Source of the DNA: Climacteris rufus
Lineage: Eukaryota; Chordata; Aves; Passeriformes; Climacteridae
Reading direction: 5' to 3'
Length of the DNA: 64,000 nucleotides
NCBI GenBank assembly: GCA_013398175.1
Contig: VZRZ01006168.1
Location: 625,561-689,560, forward strand
The stretch's first letter is position 1. Every line of letters begins with the position of its first letter. Positions 37,882-52,398 of the stretch are shown piece by piece. The notes below the pieces were generated by a model that searched no databases, was not told where the DNA came from, and was given only the letters and a program-made list of their open reading frames with translations. Position numbers and translations under genes: made by a program.

Positions 37882-40800
37882 CTTAGTTTGTAAGAAATGC
37901 ATTCTGAGCCTTACTAGAAAGAAAATTATCTTTTTAATGTGTCTTCACCATTGTGTATGAATAAAGGACTTGTTCTATAAACAAGACAAACAAAACTGTC
38001 CCAAGGGTATTATTTAATAATAACAACAACTACACTTCTAAAAAGGATTCATGTTTCCAAATTTATACACTTAATGAAACATCATCAAGAATTTGCTTAG
38101 GTAAAGACCAGGTTAAATCTGTTTATGTAACAGGGAAGACGTTTGGCACATTTGAAGTATAGGAAAGAAGATTTATCTAACTAACTTCTAGGTGCTTGAC
38201 TTATGGGTCTAAGGTAAGAATGAAGTGAATTTGGGTCGGTGGAAAGAGAGTCACATTCACAAGATATGCAGAGCACAGGTAGACTGATTTACCTTCTCTT
38301 TTCCTTCTCTGTCTCAGCTGTGAGGAGAGACTCCTAATCTCAAATCTCAAATTAAACTCCTAACTCTGGAAACTCCTAGTAATTTCAGACGCATTTCTAA
38401 AACTAAGTAGAGAATAACAAGACTGCACCATAATTTGATGTGCTAAACACATTAATTGATGTTTCCAGAGGTCTTTTGATCTTTTCTTATACCTTCTTCC
38501 TGTACTTCAAAAGGCCTAACTAAATTAATGTGATAAGAACGTAGGGAACAATTAATCTCTCACAACTGGGAGATTTAAGGAAATGTATTCAATCAAGCAT
38601 TATCAAGCATTATTAAGCACTACACTGAATATAATCTAATTATTATAGCTGGAGACTCCTGAAGAACATTCCTCTAAGACGGATTGTTTACAGGCATTTT
38701 GAATAGCTCAGAAAACTCAAACTGGACCTTCCAAACTGGAAACTTGTACCTGGAATGGATTTCTGCCAGCACTACTTAAGGCACTTGCAGTCTTCCCTAA
38801 ATACAACATTGGCAGATTTGCATTTCCCCTGACAAGACACAGTCGTGTCCTTATGGCTTGAAGACTCCTTCCTTCTCCACATCACAGTTGAATTTAGCTT
38901 TGTTTAAACTTAGAAAAGTGTGTCCAGGTTTTCTGTGGTGGATGGTCTGCTAGGGAGATAGGAATCAATGTTGTTTAGAAGATCAGTTCTCCTATCCTTG
39001 GGGTTTTTTAATTCCCAGCTCCCACCAGTAAGAGTTACTTAAGCAAATAGCTTTGCAGAATTGCATCTTTCTTAACAGAGAAGAGATACCAGTGGAAAGA
39101 GATTAAAGAGGTCTTTCCAAATTCACTAAGGCAATCCTTTCAACTGAATTCCATAGGCCTGAAAAGTATAGATCTCAAATCCAGTACTTCAATATGTAAG
39201 CCAATCGTGGCTTAATGTACTTTATGAAAAAATCCTACAGCATATTACTTCATAATAATCAACCTATGAAGTTGATTACACTTATCACTTCCTCCATATA
39301 GAGATAGTTGCTGCAAACAGGACACCAAATTATGCTGACCACCGGCCTGTTAGAGTAAGGTGATTTTTATGGTTTGCTTATCTGTTTCAAATATACTTCA
39401 TTTTGTCCGTGAGTTAAAAATAAAAGAGACATGTGGCTAATCGCAGTGTTGTAGCTTTAAGACACTACTAAAGATAGGACATAATTTTCTAGTGATTTGC
39501 ATAAAGTATGCCAGTCATTCAAACATCTCCTTCACAAGGGTGGTGTCTGTATAAACACTGAATCTTCAAACTTATACTAAGATTCTGCAAAATGAAAATA
39601 ATGACGGAATGTGATGTAGACAGACATGCCAACCTAACTGGGACTAAGAAATCTCAGCCATTTGTTACTACTTATCTGGATGTTACCTCTTTACAACTAT
39701 TATTTTACAATATATTGCAAATAGACATGGCTGCAGCACTGCCAAGAGGTTTTAGTTACCTGAGACAAAGTTAACAAAGTGCAATGTATTCTTTGATTGA
39801 ATAAATGAAGGATTTTTTGTAAATGGCAAGTCGTAAATAACTGATGCTGTGGCCTAATTTTGCTTCTGGTTTTCAACAAGTCCTGTAAGCTCCCTTCAAT
39901 CTGTTAAAATTCTGTATAAATGTGGTATGTAAACCAGCTCTTTTCTACAGTGTTTTATGGATCTCTAGTTGCAGGCTAGAGAGCATCTCAGCTAGAGCAC
40001 TATCACTTTGTCATTCCAATGTCTGAGTAGCTATTTGTTTTGGATATCTCAAAGGTGTAATAGTCTCTACTATAATTTTTAAGCAATGATGGAAATATGC
40101 TCAGGGAAAGCAGCCTTACTCCACCTCCTACATAAACACTTAAAAATTAAAGAAAAATTGCTGTGGTTTAAGAGGCCAAAGCTCCAAAGAAAGTAACTCC
40201 CTTCTTTAAAGCCATTTACAAAATAAATAGCATAAATATAATGAATAAAGGTAGAGGGAAGAAACAAGGATTTATATTTATAGAATGCATATTTGTCTCA
40301 TTCTGACATGGTTATGAAATGGAACAGAAACTAGGATAAACACAGTTTTCAAATGCCTTCTTTACAAAATTATTTTTACCTACCAAATCATAAAATAAGA
40401 AATAGGGCAGCAGTTTTCAGTCTTATTGGAAAGAGTTTCTCATTTTCACTCTTCTCATGTATGAATGTTGACAAAATGTATTAAAGAGAAACACTGAGAA
40501 CACAACCTGCTGAAGACATAATGGTATATAGAAGGCATGGAAGGTTGCACAGAAAATTTTATCTTGTTTGGAGGACATCTGGACAATACCAGGCGAACAT
40601 TCTGCACTCCAGAGATGAACAGCTATTCGGTCAGTTTAATTTATTACTGCATGTGCAGGTCGGCAGAAATTGAGTTATTCATCAAACTGAGGGACTATCA
40701 CAATATGACTGAGGCTTTAGTTAGAGGAATGTGAAAATCTGAAATGGGAGGGATGAAATGATGAGCAAATAGTAAGACTAGGCATGTCACAGAAAACTGA

Positions 40801-43800
40801 AGGTTAGGGCAGAAGCTAGACAGATGTTGTGGAACTACTGTGACATGTTGAACACCCTAAACTCTTTTCAATGTCTGTGGGAACTGCCCAGCAGTATCTA
40901 GTAGGATTAAGTCCTAGGACAAAAAGACACTTTATATCTAGTGAATTATGTGAACAGTCCTTTTATTTCTTCACCATCCTTTTCTACAGACTTTCCTTTG
41001 ATGTATGACTTGACAAAATGCTTAATCAGTCTCCCTCAAAAAAAAAACAGAACTAAACCACAATTTCCCATTTGTTAAAGTTATCTGGAATAATCTATAT
41101 AATGATCTAAAACCATTTATAATATGTATAAACAGATAAAGAAAGATAAACAGATGAAGAAAGAAAGAAGGAAAAATTACTTAAGAACAACATGAGTTTT
41201 GCAAGGCTGCAAATGACACATTTGTTCCTAAATGTTAACTCATTGCAAGCTACAGATTGTTCAAGTACATTTAAGAGCCCTTTCAAGGTGTACAGAGCTA
41301 AGGAATTTCCATCAAAAATATTTTTCATAAGATTTCAGTGAAGCTAGGTGCTTAAACATGGAAACATCTAAAAGTAATAGTGGATCATCATAGACTAATA
41401 ATCCCTTTGTACACTCACAGCATCTGCAGGTACACTACGCAGTTCCTATGTCATCACCATCTGAAACTGTGGTCTCACCATATATTATCTGTCCAAATGG
41501 CAGCCACTATGGCTTTTGTGTTGTAGGCTATTGTTCACCAATCACTGATTTAGACTACAGTGATTATTGACACACCTGGCTGTGAGCAAGCTATACACTT
41601 ATGAACAATTGAAGCTGTCATAGTGAAATCAAAAACTGTCTTTTGCATTAAAAAATGCATCCAATTAACTAGCTGAGGGACAGGTAAAATTCACTCTTAA
41701 CATTATCAAACTGTGTACATTTGGAAAGTGAAACAGTCGCATAGATATTTCATCCTCTTTCAAAGACAGAGCATTTAGAAAAGAAGACAACACTTGCTTG
41801 TTTTATGGTAGTCATTAAATTTAGAAAAAACATGTGATTTTTCCAAACAGAACATGGTTGTTCACTATTTTCTCCTCTCTTTGAGATGGGTGTATGACCT
41901 CCTGATCCATACTGTTTCCAGATGCAAAGTTCTATCTACGGATGTCTTCCAAATTAACAGTATCTACCCTAGCCTTGCTTGCTATATATTTGTCATTCTA
42001 GTGGTGATCAAGTTTTATTAGTTCAAGGTTCTCCTGTTCACCTTAGGTGAAACAGCTTTCTTATGATATAACTCTTCTGATATCAGTAGATTTCAGCTGG
42101 AAGAGGTCTGGAGTGAAATGCAGAGTAAGCTTAGAAAGTCTGTGGAAATCTATAACACCAAACTTTGTTTCATGTCTACGCTACACCACATTTGTAGCTG
42201 AAGGCATTTACCATAGAAATATAAATTTTTTAATGTTACCCTATCCTCACTTTTTTTTTTTTTTTTTTAATTAAAGACATTTTAAGCATTCTAACACTGA
42301 TTACAATGTGGGTTAAGAGGTTTTCAAAGCAGATGAATTTTGAAAACATAAAAAACTTTTTTCCTATCCCTGTCTTTGCAAGTGTTTGTTCTTATCATTT
42401 TCAGACCATCTTTTTTAATTTCATAGCAGCAGACAAGATACATTAACTATCACCTACAATAGAAAACACAAAGTAAATCACAGATGGAAATGGTTTATAA
42501 CATTTGCTCAAGTGTCAGAGAGGGAACAAGCCGTGAGTAGGCGGTAGCAAATCTGAAGAGAACTTTACGATTTGAAAGAAATGTAAAAATTGCCACACTG
42601 AAAATTTTTAATATTCCTCCCATTCTTGGGTATAAAATTAAATAATCCAAGTGCAGTGAAAGTACCCTGTAATTGACAACAATTACCAGCTGTTCCTGGA
42701 TATCATGTTCTTTTTGGTTTTGTTTTATTCATTTATTTGACAGATACTTTTCCTGTTTTGCAAGACATCATACAGAGAAAGTTCAACTTTCCAACTGAAA
42801 AATCTGATTAGACTCATCAGGAAAAAAATATAAGAGATTGAGGACCCTATGACCATTAAATTTGACAGAAGTTCACAGTGCATGGAAGACATATGCCTAT
42901 GTATTACTGATGACTATTCTAATATAATCTAAATTTAATGCCACTCTGAATGTTTATCTTTGAAGTCTTTATTGCACAATAGTGACACTGCAGCACAGGT
43001 TGCTACTAAATGAATCCTTGACTAAATCACCAGGCAGCAACCTAGAATGCACAACCATGAGGAAAGAATCATTATTTGATTCAATCTAGTGTCACATTTA
43101 TTATAATAAATGTTTAAGAATGGCAATGGTCCACTGTGTATATGTATATGTGTCAAGAGCTTTCCATAGAAGAAGAGAAGCTTTTTGCATTGGCTTCATG
43201 GCAAGATAAAAGTTTCACCAGGCACATCTAGTCATTTTTTGCATAGCCCTTATTCATAATACTCCTTCTTCAGTACAGCAGTTTAGTCTATGTTACAAAA
43301 GCTTGGTTTAGACTCTTTGCAGGAAATGAGGTAAATTATAAACAAATCCAACTTAACTCCACCCCAGTGCTATGGTGCAGCTCACTGCACTAATGTTTAT
43401 CACATTAAGACTGTTAGCTGAAACATAGTCTAATCCATTCTGGTAACTGATGCATGTAAACTCTTGAATTAAGGTGAAACATGTTTGAGAAAATTCCTTC
43501 CAACATGTCCAGTTGGTATGAACTCTTTCTTCCCTCTTTTCCCTTCATTGACTAAAGGCCGGTTCCATTTTAAAATACTTTCTATGTTATTATAGTTCTT
43601 GTCCTTAAGTCTAGACCAGAAGTCTCTAAGTGCTAATGGTAATCTCTGCATCTACGAAACCCTAATTTGAAGATTCAGAAAAGCTACTTTTCTAGCACGG
43701 AACTTTTGGTATCTATTACTATACTAATGTTGGTTTGTTATACTAAACTGCCCCCTTGTGTTTTTTGACTAGAAGCAAACACATTGTTCCTGTGTGCAAA

Positions 43801-46800
43801 GTGAAGGTGTTCATGGCAGGTAAATTTTTTTTTTTTAAATATGTTAGCACCTTTTGAAAACAGAACTAAATCTTGATCTGTGAACAGAAGCAGTTATTCT
43901 ATATGGAACTTTATACAAATATTTTTATATTAGCAAGAAGCAGTGCTTTGAAATGGCCAAGTTTATTTTGCAGCTTAATAATGCAAGCATTATCAAGATA
44001 ATGTACTGTCCCTTGAAGTAGGGAGGGGGGAAACTGGTCAACAGTATAATAGGATGAAGGTCATATTGAGTTTAAACGAAATAAATAAGTCTCCAGCAAA
44101 AGGCATAAGCTTCTTCTTCTGCAGATCAATATCAGATAATTTAGAAGATCAAAAGTGTTCAATGAATACCACACTTGAACTAATCTCAAAGTCAAGCTTT
44201 TAGTAAAATTTCTGCTAGATAACAAGATATACTTTAATGGAAAGTAAAGCCAGAACTATTACAGCAGAGCCTCTATCAATGAGAAAGCACATGAACTTAA
44301 ATTGATGAATCAATTCAGGGGTAAAGAAATCAGAATAACTTCTCTGAATCCTCATTTTCGGAATATGGGAAAAAAATGTGTTTCACATTCATGGATGAGT
44401 TGAGACTGAGAAATACTGACATATTGTTTGAAAACCAATTCCCTTACAGTTTAGTACCAACAATTAACAACAAACGAGAGAAGTTTGTTGATGTGCACCT
44501 AAAGTGACAGAGAGATAAAAATGGCAGCCACTGATTCCCTATTCAGTCAGGAAGAATTTTCAACTTTTCCTTGGAAACTTTATAAATGAACCCTGACAAT
44601 TTTGGTTATAGGAAATACTCACCATATTTCCCTTTAAAAAGCAAATAAGCCAAACAGACATGGTTTTTTTTTTCATGTATGGATTCCCATCTGCAACCTG
44701 TAGTGTCGAATACTTCCGGTGTGATAAAATAAGTAATAATAATATTTACTAGTAACTATTTTTGGTTTAATTCCAGACCAAATTCAAAGTATCTCCCACA
44801 TCCCAGGGATTCTTAAAAAAACAAAAAGGGGAATTGTCTTCTTTTGGCAATGTGATTTCAATAAACCCCAAATGCTATAATATAATACAAAGGCTTAAAC
44901 TTAATTGTAAGAGAGCACAACAGATTTGGGTACAATGAGTGAAGAATGTTATTCACCTTCAACACTTTCCTGTCAATTATATTCTATGTGGAATCATGTT
45001 TGGAAGAGAAAGAAATTTTCTTTTTCTTTTTAGAGTATGATTCCCTGGAACCATTCAGTATTTTGCAATTTTTGTGCCCCTAAACTGGTGCCAGTGAAGT
45101 TGCTCATGTGAGTCACTGCTTGTAAGGATGAGTGAGGGATCAAGGGTCACAGTTGACCAGAACTAAGAGTGAGATAGGCAAACGTATTTGGAAACAAGAT
45201 TTTAAGTCAAGCCAAGAAATTATGGTAAATACAGTCAGGTGTTAAGCTAACACTGGAATATATATTGTGCAACAGAGAATGAGCTACAAAAATGTCATTA
45301 CCAAGAAAAAAAATAGTCTCTTACCAGTGAAAGAAGACATTAAACATATACTTCTGGAAGAATAACAGCCATCCTAACATAATTCTGACTATGAGACTAT
45401 GTCCTTCTAGCCAAATGAGAAAGTTTGTAAGATTAAATTCAGCAGAATTCATACTATATTAAAAAGTAATTTGGGCCAATTTTGACAAAGTAGTTACCTT
45501 GCAGAATAAAACTGACTTTCTTGATAAGAAAAGAGCAGAAGTCTAAAGGCTACATTTTAATTTGAATTACATTTTCCCTTATTTTGATTGCTTATCTATA
45601 TTTTTGAATTTAATGACAGAATATTTGCTTTGCATCATGCCCCAGACTTTGCATTTACATACCCCTCAAGGACATTGTGGGGAGAAGAAAAGGCAACAAA
45701 AGGCATAAAAATAGCCACCAGCTGAACCTATTTAGTTCACCAGATTAAAAAAAAAATTAGATCATTTGATATGTTCACCAGCAATTAAATGGAAGGACTG
45801 AGCCTGGTGCAAGGAGCAAGGCAGGCTCAGCATTATTCATAGCCCTGCTACAAAGGTGAACTGCAAACACAAGGCAGTGTGATGGATGTACAATGACCTG
45901 AAGGATCACCTGTGCCAGCAATAGATTTGGTGTGATTTTACCAGATCAATCTCAGAATATTTCAATGCTTCCATGTATTTCTGCAAGACATGTAGACCGC
46001 GACAAGGAGAGGTTTTCTGTGGAACTCCATTAATCCCAGAGAAGCTGAATATTGAGTGTCCTGCAACTTGCAGTCTTTTCCACATTGCTGCTGCTGTTCC
46101 TGACCTTGCAATAAATACACTGACAATGAGTTAAGCAGAGAGTGTAACCTGATGGAAAGAAGAGATTTTCACCCTCCTCTAGGAAAGCCAGATATATAGC
46201 TGTCTGACACAGGCAGGTCACAGAGTGACTGTAGCGCAGCAGGAAAGGTTTCACAGAAGGAACAAAGCATCTTTCAATGCTGTGTATGCAAATGAAAGTG
46301 TCCAGGCTTAAGATGGGCATGGGTTAGATTCAGGAGAAAATTTCAGTGAGAAAAAATGTGGTTTATTGGCACGTCTAATGATTCAAGGATATTGCAAGTA
46401 AAAGGTGAGTATTGGCCAGGTGGAACAGTGGTGAGGTGTTTCTGGAGGTGAGTGATAGCTGGGGGACTGAGAGAGGCAACAGAGAGAGCTGGGTCTACCA
46501 GAAACTAACCTCTGCCTCTCATCCTAAAATGTTAGGACATTTTTAATTCTGTATGAGAAGGCATGGCAGAATACAGCATATTGATGTCCTTTCTCTTCAA
46601 AATTATTATCACTCAAGCTTTTCACATTGCACTTATCCTTCTGCTTCCTCATGTCAGTTACTGCCATTCACATAGTAAGCAAAAGTAGTGAAATATGCAA
46701 AGACAGGAATGGGTGCATGAAGAACACACTGCCAACTGAAGACCTAATGGGTTTTTTTGGGAGCCAGCTATTTGCAGTGCACTGTGCATACATTACTGGA

Positions 46801-49800
46801 TGTTTCATTTTTATGACAGATCAATTTCAAACACCTTTTACCAGTCTGACTCATCTGGGCCTCCCAAAGATTGTGTTTGTAAAACTCATTTTAACACATT
46901 ATATAAATACCGGAGTGGATTGTCTCTAGCCAAGTTGTTCCAACAGATTTTTTGAGATCTAGGTACATTTATAGAGAACAAACTAATGCTTATAGCGTAG
47001 CAAGGAGTGAAAAATGACAGCATTATGCATTCACACTAGTGTTGAATTTTATCTCTAGCATCTAGACTTAATTAGATATTCCTTGGCATGTAATTTGACA
47101 GAAAAATATTCTGGTGCTACTACAGGAAGAAAGGAAAAAAAAAAGTGTTCATAAGGAATTGGAATACAGTTAATCAAGAATATTCTTTCTTTCTGTGAAA
47201 CATGGAAAAAAACAAAAGGAAGTACTAGCTGTGACGACACACAAATCTTGAGAAAGTGGAATATTATAAACACTCATTCCAGCTAGGATTAAAAAAGAAT
47301 GACAGCAACAAACCTTGAGAGAAGATATAATATTGTCAAAGGAAAACAGAGGTCACAATTTCAACATGGAAATCGTCGGTTACAGACTGACAAACAGGAA
47401 AGACAGTTCAAAATTGCTTAAATTTCAAAGAGACATACCACAGACCAATTTGGTATTTTTTCTTTACTCACAGAGTAAAACGGAAAATATTACCTTATAG
47501 TCACAGACATAATCTACTTTTTAAGTAGGATGAGAAATGTGTGTTTGTAGAATGAAGTATTATAGGAAAAGCTCATGGGCTGTTGCAGTTTGATTGATTT
47601 CATTCAAGTTCCTACCCCTTCAGTCTGCATTCCTCCCCTTTCACAGTCAAAAAGATCTTGTACAGGACCATTCTATATACCTGCTTTTTCCAATGTGCAT
47701 TTTCAGAGTCCTATAATTAACTTGCTGTTTGAAAATTTACTGCAATTTGAGAGCTAAAAATTAACTCAGTATGAAAAAATAATGGTTTTTTCCCATCAAA
47801 AATCATTCCCAGAACACCTCTGTTTTTGCACTTTTTTATTCATATTTCACTTGTCTTTTCCAATAGCATTAGGAGTAGCTAGCTATTATCAACAGCTCCT
47901 ATATAAAGGAGGCCACTATATAAAAGCAAAGAGCCTTTGAGAGATAGTATAGATTTGGTAATATTGTCCATAAACATTAACTCCCTTATAATTCTACTAT
48001 TCTGTTAGTCAGGGTCACTGTCGGAAATTTTCTTCATTTTATGCTCCAGCCTATCCTGAAAGGTCTATCATTGTGAATGCATTTCTGTTCCTTTAGTGTC
48101 TACTAAAACCACAGGACAATCTTAATCCCCTTGTTAGTCCTGTTAAGACAAAAGCGTCAGAACCAAGCTGGTAAACCATCTTATCACAAGACGGCACTTA
48201 GCAAGTTCAGTTATATTCTTGAATGGCTCTGAAGGAGATCTAGAAGTCACTTCTACATAATCACACTGACTTGCTTAAAATCACCATCTCTACATATTTT
48301 CACACTGCAGTAAGCAAGGAGTGTTTACCTTTTCAAGCAGCATGGACGATGCCAGAGGGAAAAAGAGAGTAAGTAGGTGGCAAGTAGGAAGATGGGTCAT
48401 GCGTGGTATTTCCGAGGCCAGGAGCCTCATCAGGCTTAGCAGCATAGGCAAGGATTAGATGATCTGCCCAAGAAGGGGAAAATGAGACCTTGTGTTGACT
48501 TGATGAGAGGATCTTCCTGCTTCTGAAGGAAGTGACTGTGAGAACAGGTGAAGAGACAAGCAATGGCTGTGGGCATTGCCCAAAGCTGCGATGTGGTGGC
48601 ACTGGGGCTGCAAGTTTGCTCTGTCACAGGGTGGTTCCTTCCCTTCCCTACCCATCAGGAGCAATCTGGCAGTACGAGCCCTCTTCCAAGGAGGTAATAT
48701 CTGTGCATGGATGTGTATGCCAGGCACTGAGATGGAGTGCTCCTTTGTCTTGTTAAATAGTCCTTTCTCAATACCCTCATCCTGTACAGAAAATTGTAGG
48801 GTTTTTTCTCTGACTGTACCCTTCTTGTATCTTTTCACTGTATTCAAAGCTGTCTTGATGGTAGTAGTGTAGCTACTCATATCATTCCTTTCTGCAGGCA
48901 AAATACCCTCTCTTTTTTATCAGACACTATTCTTGCCTGTGCTGTGCAAGATTTCCATCACTGCATTATTAAATTCCAGTGATTTTCTGGCTAAATTTTA
49001 ATCTGTGCTTATAAGAATGCAAATTCTTATTACACACTGATCACAGAACTTGGTAACACACACTGTTACAGTGAATTAAGTATCAGAGTGGTATGCAATT
49101 ATATTTGAGACATTGGACTGGAAAACATGCAAATTCATTACTGTCAATGTTCTGCATTTGCACCACCTATTCCACCTTAGTTTAATCATAAAGTGAGTAT
49201 TACTGGGCCAGAATACTTTGCATTTTTTAACGGATATTTAAAAGTGTGCCCTGTCTATTTTACTTTGCATACTGCAGTTATTTTGTATTTTTTATTTTGA
49301 TTTTTACATATATGTAGTATGATTTTGTAGTATGATTTTGTACTTTAGTGAATTCAAGAGAACACTACAAATAGGGACATTCAGAGGCATTTCTTTCTCC
49401 TGCATAAGTAAATTCTAGCCATGGGCCAGATATTGGGAAATTCTTTCTTCCATTTTCTTCCATTCATATTCCATTGCTTTTGAACAGAGAAATATTATAG
49501 TGACTGAAAGAATATTCATAGTGTTAGAGAATTGATCTATTTGGTAGGAATTCCTTAACATCAAGAATGAAGTGAGCAGTATGGACATTCCATAGATATT
49601 CGGAGATCAGGCCATTTGGATAGCCTGAATTCCTTGAAAGGCTCAGGTGTTAAATTTATTTCTTCTAGGGCTTTCCTAGTGTTGGTTGCCATGTTCACAT
49701 CTTGATAAAGGACTAAACTGTAGGTTCTATCAAGCTGTTGTGTCAGCTGAAAGAAGACTTTGCTGGTTCAAGTTATAATAAGACAAACTACCAAAAAGAA

Positions 49801-50185
49801 AAGTTCATTTGAGAGAAGTCAGAAAGCAGAATATTCTTGTCATTAATAAACAAAGGGCATAAAGATCATAACATCTGTTAGAAATGCTATAGGCCCAGTG
49901 GGGCAGCTCTGCTAATTGACTTGTTGATGTGGGGACCCAGATCCCCAGACCTCTGCACCATGTGCTTCATTGAGAATCTCACTGAAAGTACTTCTCCCTC
50001 CTTCAAGCAGACTGGACTTTAACAGCAAATCATAGGATGAGGATTAAAAACAACAACACAGTACTGTAAAAGACAATTATTGAAACAGAGTATGCTTTCA
50101 GTAGCATAATAATAATAGACCAAAGAAATCGGGATTCCAACAAGCTGCAGTTCCAGCTGCAGGTTGGGCTCTGGGTGGGGGAGCC
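37882..50185. other. Long unique AT-rich stretch, no gene seen
   Basis: More than 12 kb with no recognisable interspersed repeat. It holds a 20-base T run near 42250-42268 and a duplicated gtagtatgatttt motif at 49315-49341. Frames such as 46030-46320 (minus, 96 codons), 46627-46929 (plus, 100) and 48455-48901 (minus, 148, overlapped by plus frames 48532-48872) have no motif I know. 48330-48760 and 45960-46320 are less AT-rich than their surroundings and would be the first places to test for a spliced exon. I can support none. Confidence 0.45.
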
Positions 50186-50470
50186 TGTGAAATGCCAACC
50201 CTTTGCATGACAAAGGTTCCCCTAGCACGGGGACCTGTGGCCCAGCCAGGTGACCAGACATTCAGAGACATGGCAGGAGCCAAGACTCCAGACTTGCCCT
50301 TAGGTTGTGAGGGTAAAAAAGCCCAGGGTTTGATTTGTTCGGGGATCCCTCCTTGGACCCAGCTCGAGCTGTTATTTTGTTATTGTACCAGAACTAAATT
50401 CAGGGATCTGGATATCTGAGACTCTGCTCTAGGAAACCTGGGTTTGAGCCGGTTAAGAAGGCTCGATGTG
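50186..50470 (+). mobile_element. LTR-like block, uncertain
   Basis: A GC-richer block contains a TATA-like ggtaaaaaagccc followed by tttgttcggggatccctcc and ttggacccagctcgagctg, a pattern seen at the R/U5 part of several avian LTRs. No AATAAA, no clear TG...CA ends and no credible target duplication were found. It could be a decayed LTR fragment or another GC-rich repeat. Confidence 0.35.
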
Positions 50471-50597
50471 ACTGAGAGGGTGGCGGGTGGAGCTGCAAAG
50501 GGGCTGCAGTCCCAGCTCAGGGGGTGCATGTGAGACTGCCAGAGTCAGTCTGCTGAATGGTCAGACAGGGAATTCTCCTTAACACAAATAGAGATGT

Positions 50598-50656
50598 GGA
50601 GGTTGGAACCAGGTTGTCTTTAAGGTCCCTTTCAACCCAAACTCTGATTCTATGAC
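50598..50656 (+). mobile_element. CR1 3' tail
   Basis: ggaggttggaacc, ctttaaggtccctttcaaccc and tctgattctatga form the typical CR1 3' end. The sequence upstream (50471-50597) is not recognisable as CR1 body. A chimaeric CR1-tailed element is possible but not shown. Confidence 0.7.
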
Positions 50657-51790
50657 TGACCTTACTCAAAGGCTAGCCTTGCTGAAACTAAACTGAAATT
50701 ATTAGCAGAGCAACTTCTTCCCTGGGTAGTAATTTCAGAGGGTTCTGATGTCTTATGAAGTGCTTCATAACCAGAAGGCAAGAGCAGGGATTTACATCTC
50801 CTGGCAGAAGAAGTCAATGTACCGAATACTGAAGAGGCAGAGAGTATGCTTTCCAGCCATAATTGTGATGCTGGGTTTAGAGCAGTTCCTTCAAATTCTC
50901 TGCATTTCACTTTCGCTGTTCCTAAAGGGATAATACTTAGTAAATGTTCTGTTCTGTTTCTTTCCATTTCAAGCACTACTTGATTTACAGGTTGAGAATG
51001 CTTCAGATTAATAAAGATAGCAGGGGAGTCTACCCTTGACTCTTCAGAATGTATTTGAGAGTGCAGAATTTGATAGTGGAGATGTTGTTATTTAGACAGA
51101 GTGTGCATTACTTCAGCTGCAGAGAAATGTACCCAGTTAATTACAAATTTCTGCCCTGATCTTTGAAACAAAAGACATTAATATATTTTGAATTAAATGA
51201 AACATTGCATTTTATAGATTTTACAATATTGTGAAAAAGGCTCTTGAATTCCAAGTAAACAAATACTGCAGCATAAACCAAATTAAGATAAAATTTTATT
51301 TCACAGTTCAAAACACTGTATCAAATAACTGCTTCCAAAAAACTTTTGCTTAGATGGAAATATAAAAACAAGAGGATTCGAAAAGAGGAAGATATCAATA
51401 AACAAGGGCACAAATAGATTGTGACAGGTGTGAATTTCTGTGTTGCTGATTGGACTGAAATAAGCCACTGAAGAAAAACACAGTATGAGAGTAAGTAGAT
51501 ATTGCTCTGCTGCGCTCCCTGAAATCCAAAAGCCATTAAACTTTTTATTGCAGATGCTATCCTCAGTCATAGCCTTATCCAACATTTGGTGTGCAGTAAA
51601 CTACAGAAAATAACTTCAGGGACCTATTAATGAAAACATGTTTCAGAAGCTTTTAAATCACAAAACTCTTTCTGTCAGACTCTTTCATGTCAGGAATTTC
51701 CTTCATATTTTAATTCTGTATTTCACAGTCAGGAATACAGGGTGTAGGAAAAAGAGTCTTGTTGATTTTAGGTGAACGAAACTGAACGGA
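50657..51790. other. Unique sequence, no gene seen
   Basis: No recognisable element before the ATAGA array. Frames at 50662-50976 and 51301-51585 (minus) carry no motif. Confidence 0.4.
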
Positions 51791-52398
51791 ATAGAATAGA
51801 ATAGAATAGAATAGAATAGAATAGAATAGAATAGAATAGAATAGAATAGAATAGAATAGAATAGAATAGAATAGAATAGAATAGAATAGAATAGAATAGA
51901 ATAGAATAGAATAGAATAGAATAGAATAGAATAGAATAGAATAGAATAGAATAGAATAGAATAGAATAGAATAGAATAGAATAGAATAGAATAGAATAGA
52001 ATAGAATAGAATAGAATAGAATAGAATAGAATAGAATAGAATAGAATAGAATAGAATAGAATAGAATAGAATAGAATAGAATAGAATAGAATAGAATAGA
52101 ATAGAATAGAATAGAATAGAATAGAATAGAATAGAATAGAATAGAATAGAATAGAATAGAATAGAATAGAATAGAATAGAATAGAATAGAATAGAATAGA
52201 ATAGAATAGAATAGAATAGAATAGAATAGAATAGAATAGAATAGAATAGAATAGAATAGAATAGAATAGAATAGAATAGAATAGAATAGAATAGAATAGA
52301 ATAGAATAGAATAGAATAGAATAGAATAGAATAGAATAGAATAGAATAGAATAGAATAGAATAGAATAGAATAGAATAGAATAGAATAGAATAGAATA
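51791..52398. repeat. (ATAGA)n microsatellite, about 121 uninterrupted copies
   Basis: 608 bases of ATAGA with no visible substitution or indel. On the minus strand (ATTCT-type units) it continues directly from the 3' end of the CR1 at 52399-52622, whose tail motif is attctattct-like. It therefore grew from a LINE tail. Because the unit is five bases and lacks a stop on the minus strand, it opens two long false frames there (51703-52428 and 51710-52531) encoding repeated FYSIL. These are not genes. Array length in the assembly may differ from the genome. Confidence 0.98.

Noticed and set aside
48455..48901. 148-codon minus frame
   Set aside because: No recognisable domain, overlapping plus-strand frames of similar length, and no promoter or splice context that supports it.
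50186..50281. ggagcc repeated on both sides of a TG...CA segment of about 90 bases
   Set aside because: Too short for an LTR and it falls inside a larger GC-rich block; most likely coincidence.
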